A DNA stretch of 64,000 nucleotides from Lepeophtheirus salmonis. Taxonomy: Eukaryota > Arthropoda > Copepoda > Siphonostomatoida > Caligidae. Location of the stretch: positions 1,612,001-1,676,000 of the forward strand of contig NC_052139.2 of assembly GCF_016086655.4 (NCBI RefSeq), given 5' to 3'. Each line of letters starts with the position of its first letter. Within the stretch, counting starts at the first letter, position 1. Shown here piece after piece: positions 57,845 through 64,000 of the stretch. Both the position numbers and the translations under genes were made by a program. The notes beneath the pieces are model-generated. The model did no database searches. It was not told where the DNA came from and saw only the letters and a program-made list of their open reading frames with translations.

Positions 57845-58293
57845 GTAAATACACTTAAGTATTTATTTACTAGAATGTCATTACAAAAATCATTTTTCTT
57901 GATCCTAAGCAAATGTCCAACATTTATATTATAATCAGTCCAATATTAACAAACGAATATAAATGTATTTATTGACTTTTTTGTAACAAAAAATGTTTCT
58001 TTCTACGATCTTCTCCTAGAGTAAGAATTACTGCATACAAGGACTATTTTTTGATTAGAAGCAGACGGTTCTAGGAATATTGTCAATATATCATGAAAAA
58101 ATTTATTCTAGTTGTTTTTTGTTTTTTATATTTAACGTAAAAATTGTGATAAAAAACGGTCTGGGGCATTGACACAATTCGAAGAGTCATTAAAATTAGC
58201 TTCTAACAAACAGGACTAGTAAAATATTTTAACCCACAAATACTATACTTTTATTATGGAGAACCATACTGAAATATGTATTATTGAAATGAT
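57845..58293. other. AT-rich spacer
   Basis: Nothing recognisable. Confidence 0.4.
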
Positions 58294-58830
58294 TAAAGGT
58301 CTCATCAAAAAGTAAGATGACTTCGTATTTTTTGTAAAGTAAACATATTTATTCATGGATATTCATATTGTCTCTTTCAAAATGATCACCTTTTGATTTA
58401 ATTCACATGTGTCAATGTTTTACCAACCCTTGAAGCACTTCTCGCTATACCCTTAAACTTTTCCAGCGATGCGGACTTTATATCATCAATCATTGCGAAT
58501 CTTTGTCTTTTCATAGGTTTATTGTGTTTTAAAACCAGAAAAAGTAACATAGGGCCAACTTTGGTGAATATGGTGGCTATGGCATGATTATAGAGTTGTT
58601 TTTGGCCAAAAAAATATCACAGATAAATGAGTAGAGGCGTTATCGTTATGTGGCCCCCATTAATTGTTTTCCACAATTATTGACGTTTTCTTTGTATTGC
58701 TTCACACAAGCGGCACATAACTTCAAGATAATACTATTCAATGGGCGTTCGACCATATGGCAAGAACTCCTGATGCACTATGCCACGCTAGTCGAAAAAA
58801 AAACAAATGAGCAAAACTTTGATATTTGAT
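58294..58830 (-). pseudogene. mariner (SETMAR/Hsmar-like lineage) transposase C-terminal half
   Basis: The minus strand reads, from 58760 down: YYLEVMCRLCEAIQRKRQ, an HDNA-type block decayed to DNASTHLSVIFF, then YSPKLALCYFF (the Y-S-P-D-L-A-P-C-D-F-F catalytic segment with Asp to Lys and Asp to Tyr changes). MKRQRFAMIDDIKSASLEKF and a final KTLTHVN-like stretch follow. Its outer end at 58294, AGGTCTCATCAAAAAGTAAG, resembles mariner inverted repeats. It belongs to a lineage distinct from family A and from the irritans-type relic at 29012. Both remaining catalytic Asp positions are lost, so it is inactive. Confidence 0.7.
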
Positions 58831-59164
58831 CGATCTTGGCGTGCATTTTTTTTTGTCTTTTTTCTATCACTTGTTAAATCATCCTGAGCGTCGTTAGCAA
58901 AAAAAAATAATTCAAAAACAAAACATATTCATGGAGAAGTAAAATCAAAAGTGGTACGCGAATGAATACAGACGAAAATATGTTTATATAATGTGCTTAT
59001 CTCGATATAAATATCTTCAAGAAGTATATTAGTAACTAAAAAAATTGGAATTGATATTATGTAGCTCCTTAATCTATAAAGATGAAACTTAATGACCGTG
59101 CAGTTGTATTTAGATCGATCTGTTTATTCATTATCATTATCCAAATCAAATGTGTTGTATTTGT
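58831..59164. other. AT-rich spacer
   Basis: No feature seen; the first bases may be the decayed middle of the mariner relic. Confidence 0.4.
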
Positions 59165-59595
59165 AGATTTCGAATAGACAACAATAACATCCTTGATACG
59201 TAAGTGAACAGATTGATGATGAAGTGCATGTCTTTATCGTACCAGACTGGCAAGATGGCAGCTACGAGTGAATCCAAATTTGGATGATAGGTATGGCAAA
59301 CATTCTTCTCCAAAATGCCCTAAACGGCAAAGTCCAGAGGGATTAAGTGAGGGCTGAAGGAGGGATAAATGGAGACAGGCAATATGTCTGTCATGTTGCT
59401 ACTGCATAATTTTGTTTGTTTATGTCTGTATGGAGCTCAAATGGACTTATTGATGTTGTATGTAGTATAGATAGAGACGTAAACAGTTTTTTAAGTCTTA
59501 TACCGGTGCTGAGGAGATCAAGTTCGCGTTGCCTTTTTTGTTCTTGCTCTAAATTGCTTACACTGAAAGATATTGAAATATAACAAATTTATTTA
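59165..59595 (-). pseudogene. Truncated mariner transposase, family A copy 5 (best preserved)
   Basis: Minus strand in a single frame with one stop: PHLIPLDFAV, stop, GILEKNVCHTYHPNLDSLVA then AILPVWYDKDMHFIINLFTY. This is the mariner S-P-x-L-N-P-L-D-F-x-V-W-G...HPN-x-DSL segment with TAG in place of the Trp (TGG) codon. The upstream shared tail (ACCGGTGCTGAGGAGATCA near 59502) matches copies 1 and 4. Compared with a full element, the first two catalytic aspartates and the DNA-binding domain are missing. Confidence 0.75.
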
Positions 59596-62500
59596 TTAGA
59601 GTTTCACGGTTACATAGTTGCGTAAGGAAAACCTTGAAATTACATAAAAATAACAAGGATAAATGCTCATTAAATGCTTCTGCAAATTTTGGGTCATCAC
59701 AATGCAAGGATTCATATGCAAAGATAGGACGGGTCTTTGAGCTGGATCCAAAGTACCTAGGTATGTTATAAGTAAATTTGTATTATCCTAAAATATACAA
59801 GATCCAAAAGGTCCAAACCGACCACAGCCTCAGAAAATGTGAATCCTTCAAATTTTTATTCACATGGTTTAGAAATATATAGTTAGGCTCATAATTAAAA
59901 TATGTAAATCAATTAAGAAAATAGAGCGCATTTTTTTAGAAGATATCTTTATTGCTTATGGATAACATAAACAATGTTATATTATAATATGCTGTATGTT
60001 TATAAATTTTATTATTATCGACAATGAAGAAAATAAAAACTCTATATTTTATCCTTTAATTCTTATAAACTCGTTAAAAAACTGCTAAACTTATTTTTAT
60101 GTATAAATATTTTATTTAATATGAATACAATTTCTAAGCTCCACAACCATATATATGTAAGAATATACTATGTTTGTATATTTTATGGATGAGTTAAGCC
60201 GTTAATATTAGATGATTAATGTGAAATTTAGATATAAAACATATATGGTGGGTCATTATTATTTATTGTATTGTTGATGCTTTAGGGTCTTAAAAATAAA
60301 TTATATTTGAGCTTGTGTAGGCTTATGGACCTTATAACCATTTGTCATGATATTTCTTTTAGAAAATAATTCTAAGGAGGGTTGATCTTTCTAAGAAATA
60401 GGAGCATTTTTATATTGTGTTATTTTCTGTAGAAATAAATAATAATTAGAATGGTGGAGAAGAAAATTGGATTGTTTTAAAAGTGTTTTATATAACTTAT
60501 AATTCCTTCTGGAAATCAGTTGATAAATGTTTAAAAGGGAAAATTTAATTATTTATCTTTTTTTATTATTCATTCCAGGAGAGGTGATAATAAAAACCTA
60601 TAGCAGTCGACTTAGAGCTCGTATATATAAAGTATAAAAATGATCATATTTAGTAAAAGTAATAAATTTTTGATAATATTATTGAAGTTTTAGTAATAAA
60701 CTATAAGTGCATCGAAGAAATCAACAAGATAATACTAAAATGTAAATGATTTAGTAACAAATATGTTTCATAAAAATTTAACAAAAAATCGCTTAAGGTC
60801 AGCCTCACTTTCCTGGCACAAGCATATAGCTAAAGAACAACAAAGAAAAGCCGATCAAAACTCGCATTGAAGAAATATATGTCTTCATAAAATATTAATG
60901 AAAAACTAAGGTACAATTTTAACCCTTATTTCGTCTTAGGGATCAAAATCATCTGTTTTCATCTTTAACCTACAAAAAAAAATTGACATTTTCAGATTTA
61001 AATTTTTTTGACTTTTACTAAATAAACCTAAACATTAAATAAAAGGAAAAAATCATTTTCTATCATTTAATTTTTACTGAAAATGGCTTGTGTTCAAAGA
61101 TTTCCTACGAGTTATTTTTACCTGGGTATTGTCAATGATATTTTATAATATGAATAATTTAAAAAAATCATAAGTATTTATAGTAAACCACAAAGATTTA
61201 TTAATATATGATTCTTATAAAGATCAAATATGATTATTTATATTAAGAGTAAGGGTACTCTTATTGTAGAATCATTGGATTTAGAACAACAAGAATATTT
61301 GAAACACAATATGTTAGTACATGAACGCTACCTAAAAGTAAATTGTAAAAGGATCTTTGATGAGCAAGAATCGCAAGATCACGAGTTTGAAGATAATTTT
61401 GAATACTTGACTAATCCTCATATGAAAATACATTTTTTTTCTTGAATTGTGACATTTTCGTGTAAAAAATGCTGAATTGAATTATCTTCATTTGCAAAAA
61501 AAAAATGAAATGAGGGTAGGAAATATACTCACAACACCCCAAAAATTACACCTGGACTAACAACTTATTATATAGGCCATACAAAGGACATTCTTTCAAC
61601 ATTTTACTGACCCAATTCCGGTACTTGTCAATTCCAATGCATCGCTACACACCTAATTTTTTCCCTGTTTACTCTGAATAAAAATGTAATAATTACGCTT
61701 GAACCTTCAGGGATTATCATCGCCCTGACGGAAGCTTAGGAAAAAAACTAAAGTAGATGAATAAATATAAGCATTAAGGGCTTTTATTTTTTTTAAATAT
61801 CTACATGCATACATAAATTATAATATATATGTATACAGAAACGAATTTTTTCTCTATGGGAGAAAAAAAGTACTCTTTTTATGTGTCCAAAACAACCATA
61901 ATGGGTGTGTTTTATGAGCAAAAGAAAAAAAAAGCAGAGGATTAATATGTATGTATATATGAGATTCAAGGAATGAACCTACAAATAGAAGCAAGACAAA
62001 GTTTCCTATATCATTAAACATAATTGTTTATTTCAAACATCAAGTTAAAAGATTTACAGAAAAAAATTTGATTTCAAAAATAAATACAAAGGTTGCAAAT
62101 GTCAGAACTTAATACTTATACAACATATTACTTTACAAAATGGACTTTGAAATCGTCTTTATAAAGTCGTATTCAAGGTCTTTTCATGTATATTTATGTA
62201 TTTACCTTCTTTTACTTCTTCTATTGTCCTTGAAAGAAAAAAATGAAGGAATCGACTTCATAGGACTTTTTCTTCTTTTTTTAGAAAGCACACACAGAGT
62301 CGATATAATTCCTTTTTTGTGCCCTTCTTTAAGCGCCTTTTTATGGTATTGGAACCCTTTTCTTTTCTATCTTTCCTTTCTTAAGAAACAAGGGAATATA
62401 AAGAATAAGAACTTTACAAATGTTTAGTAAAATTATTTATTCTTTTTTTATTCTACCTAGAAAATGAAACATCTCCTAGACAAGTTATTGATTATTTTGC

Positions 62501-62739
62501 ACACTGTATCCTAATTTAAATGGTATGTGAGTAATCCAATCGTAACGTGACAGTTTGAGCGAATTTACGTGCAATCGATGCTGTATTAAGAAAAACGAAT
62601 AGTTACAAAATTTATAAGCAGTCATCTTCTGTATTAATAGTTGAAATACGTCAAAAATGGAGGTACAAACCAAACGAATCGCATATCTTATCCCCCCCCA
62701 TTCAACTGCAAATGAACTAAATGGCATTGTGAATTACTC
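59596..62739. other. Long AT-rich spacer
   Basis: No convincing gene in 3.1 kb apart from the low-confidence frame at 61230..61445. Frames at 62140..62427 and 62485..62727 are composition artefacts. 61500-61740 is somewhat less AT-rich without motif. Confidence 0.45.
61230..61445 (+). other. Unidentified 71-codon open frame
   Basis: ATG-started and unusually rich in charged residues for this window (LDLEQQEYLKHNMLVHERYL then KVNCKRIFDEQESQDHEFED), which makes a coding or relic origin conceivable. No splice sites, neighbours or motif support it and I do not recognise the family. Confidence 0.15.
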
Positions 62740-63003
62740 TTTTGAGTCTGTCCCTAAGTTCAGAATGTGCATCACCTACAGTGAAAGCCTCTCCAACAAG
62801 ATAAAACGTGGATGACACAAAAATATTTTAACTAAAGACTTTTTGACTATTGTGGTTTTTAAAATTGAAGTTAAATTGAAAATTGCCTCTTTCGATAAGG
62901 AGTGGATTGATATGTCCAATGACTACATTATCAAGGTGTGTGAGGCCTTTAGACCCAGACTGAAGGCCATGACAGCAGAAGAAGAAATATATTTTGAAAA
63001 ATA
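62740..63003 (+). pseudogene. mariner transposase C-terminal relic
   Basis: The plus strand ends with KEWIDMSNDYIIKVCEAFRP followed by RLKAMTAEEEIYFEK and TAA (63001-63003): the classic mariner C-terminus W-x-x-M-S-x-D-Y-I-x-K-V-C-x-A-F-R-P-R-L-x-A-M-I. The sequence before it (62750-62880) holds fragments such as FRMCITYSESLSNKIKRG from elsewhere in the protein, joined by deletion. The relic ends 478 bases before the Ig exon acceptor. Confidence 0.65.
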
Positions 63004-63481
63004 ATTGTTGATGTATAAAGTTTAATTATATAAAAAAATACATGTTGTTTTTGATGAATTTGAATTAAATATATCTAGAAAAACGAAACAATTTGCTTAC
63101 GTACACTGTAAATACAAAATATATCTTTTGAACTATCCAAAAGAGAGTGATAATGACAACAACGAAAGGGCAAAATGCTTTTTTTTTGTTCTAGATTTAT
63201 TCGGTGTCCTAAATGAAAGTTCCTTTCATAAATAAAATGTATGGTGTTTTTTTACCTTCCTCTATTTTTGTTCTTTCCTTTTCATCTTTTCTCCCTTTAT
63301 GGTAATAAAAAAGTACTTGAATATCTATATAAATGTATTTTTTATTAATTTGAAGCTAGGAAATCAATGATTCTGTCATGAACGTTGAATTTTATGCATA
63401 TAACAGCTCATGGAAGAATCATGAGCAGGGAGTACGTCAAATAACAAATATTCTAACGGATACTTTTTCTTTTCTTTTCAG
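63004..63481 (+). other. Intron sequence upstream of the Ig exon
   Basis: AT-rich, ending in the tract CTTTTTCTTTTCTTTTCAG, a strong 3' splice site with the AG at 63480-63481. Confidence 0.55.
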
Positions 63482-63730
63482 ACGGCCTCTTCCTCAGGCG
63501 ATCCTCATGTTCATATTATAAAACAAGTGAAGCCCACTGACGAAGGACTCTATACATGCATCGCAGGGAATGTTTTAGGCCAAGCAACAGCCTCTGCGTA
63601 TTTGGAAGTCAATTCTGGCCCAAGACTTTATTCTCAAATCCAAATATTAGGACTATCGCTTTTAATAGGGACTCTATTCCGAGGTGGTCACGCAGCCTTT
63701 CTGGAAGAGCATCAACATAGAGGAATTTAG
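63482..63730 (+). CDS. Exon encoding the second half of an I-set immunoglobulin domain
   Basis: Directly after a strong acceptor the frame reads TASSSGDPHVHIIKQV, then KPTDEGLYTCIAGNVLGQAT and ASAYLEVNSG. This is the E-F-G strand part of an Ig domain: D-E-G-x-Y-x-C at residues 20-26, with Cys26 the disulfide partner of a cysteine in an upstream exon, then the A-x-N-x-x-G turn and the A-x-A-x-L-x-V final strand. Exons starting T-A at this point of Ig domain III are known from FGF receptors (IIIc exon), a good candidate. IGFBP-related and Kazal-Ig secreted proteins are alternatives. The frame runs on through a moderately hydrophobic stretch (QIQILGLSLLIGTLF, residues 52-66) to TAG at 63728-63730. 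It is unclear whether this tail is a real C-terminus (membrane or GPI-anchored, or a soluble isoform) or intron read-through, because donor-like GT sites occur at 63608 (GGAA/GTCAAT) and 63684 (CGAG/GTGGTC). Confidence 0.75.
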   Translation, partial: TASSSGDPHVHIIKQVKPTDEGLYTCIAGNVLGQATASAYLEVNSGPRLYSQIQILGLSLLIGTLFRGGHAAFLEEHQHRGI

Positions 63731-64000
63731 TGAGAGATTTGACAACATGAAAAAAGCAACAAAAAAGACTTATAAATAACTAAAGATCTTCTTAAATTCA
63801 ACACATGATCCCCAGAAAGTGAATCGTTATTCCAAAAGGATATGAATGTTTGAATTTTGAGGTTGAAGAAAATATTCGTGCATGGACATTACCAGAAAGA
63901 ATATTACAATATTTTATTGTTTGGTATTGATCATCCACAAAATGGATAGTTTTTCAAAATATTTTGACATCTTCCTCTGTATACTCTCCTTGTCAAAATA
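63731..64000. other. Intron or 3' UTR after the Ig exon
   Basis: No AATAAA and no further exon visible; slightly less AT-rich than typical spacer. Confidence 0.4.

Noticed and set aside
62140..62427. 95-codon plus-strand frame with hydrophobic leucine runs
   Set aside because: Produced by CTT/TTA-rich low-complexity sequence; no membrane-protein pattern beyond that.
1..64000. Bacterial-type systems (operons, CRISPR, prophage) or endogenous virus
   Set aside because: No operon structure, no direct-repeat/spacer array and no capsid, polymerase or integrase-type retroviral motifs; the content is animal nuclear DNA with transposons.

Overview
The window looks like AT-rich (roughly 70% A+T, by eye) invertebrate nuclear DNA packed with transposon relics. 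The transposase fragments read like the mariner/Tc1 families I associate with copepods, so my best guess is a caligid sea louse close to Lepeophtheirus. That is an inference from remembered protein families; no search was run. No bacterial operons, ribosome binding sites, rRNA, tRNA or CRISPR arrays were seen.

Only the two edges carry convincing host coding sequence. At the left edge (3..152) an uninterrupted 49-codon reading frame ends in TAA. It looks like the last coding exon of an unrecognised gene that lies mostly outside the window. At the right edge (63482..63730), a good polypyrimidine tract and AG acceptor lead into the second half of an immunoglobulin domain of I-set type. Its exon boundary resembles the IIIc exon of FGF receptors, and IGFBP-related proteins are an alternative. 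The roughly 62 kb between them is best read as intergenic DNA, a very long intron, or both. A recursive-splice-like site (cryptic acceptor followed at once by GTAAGA) at 44023/44024 and a few exon-like or short-intron-like patches (21807..22080, 27781..27871, 40123..40597) hint at transcription through it.

Region by region: 1-11 kb holds a mariner N-terminal relic (1470), an internally deleted mariner relic on the minus strand (4455..5234), three copies of one truncated mariner C-terminal family (5630, 7370, 10590), and several copies of a dispersed MITE-like repeat with an AGCTTAGCTG core. 15-17 kb holds a reverse-transcriptase fragment and the most extensive mariner pseudogene. 19.6-21.7 kb is a nest of MITE-like elements, including a clean 30-bp-period minisatellite that grew out of the element's own core. 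24.4-25 kb has a LINE C-terminal CCHC relic. 28-29.3 kb has a mariner end and a transposase N-terminus. 40.8-41.3 kb has an internally deleted mariner. 43.4 and 59.2 kb hold copies four and five of the truncated mariner family. 49-63 kb has further mariner/Tc1 relics from several lineages and a LINE reverse-transcriptase relic. The remaining stretches are AT-rich DNA with microsatellites and no supportable gene.

The host pieces do not form a pathway that can be seen here. What ties the window together is repeated invasion, internal deletion and decay of at least six mariner/Tc1-type lineages plus LINEs and MITEs. No element in the window looks intact or autonomous.
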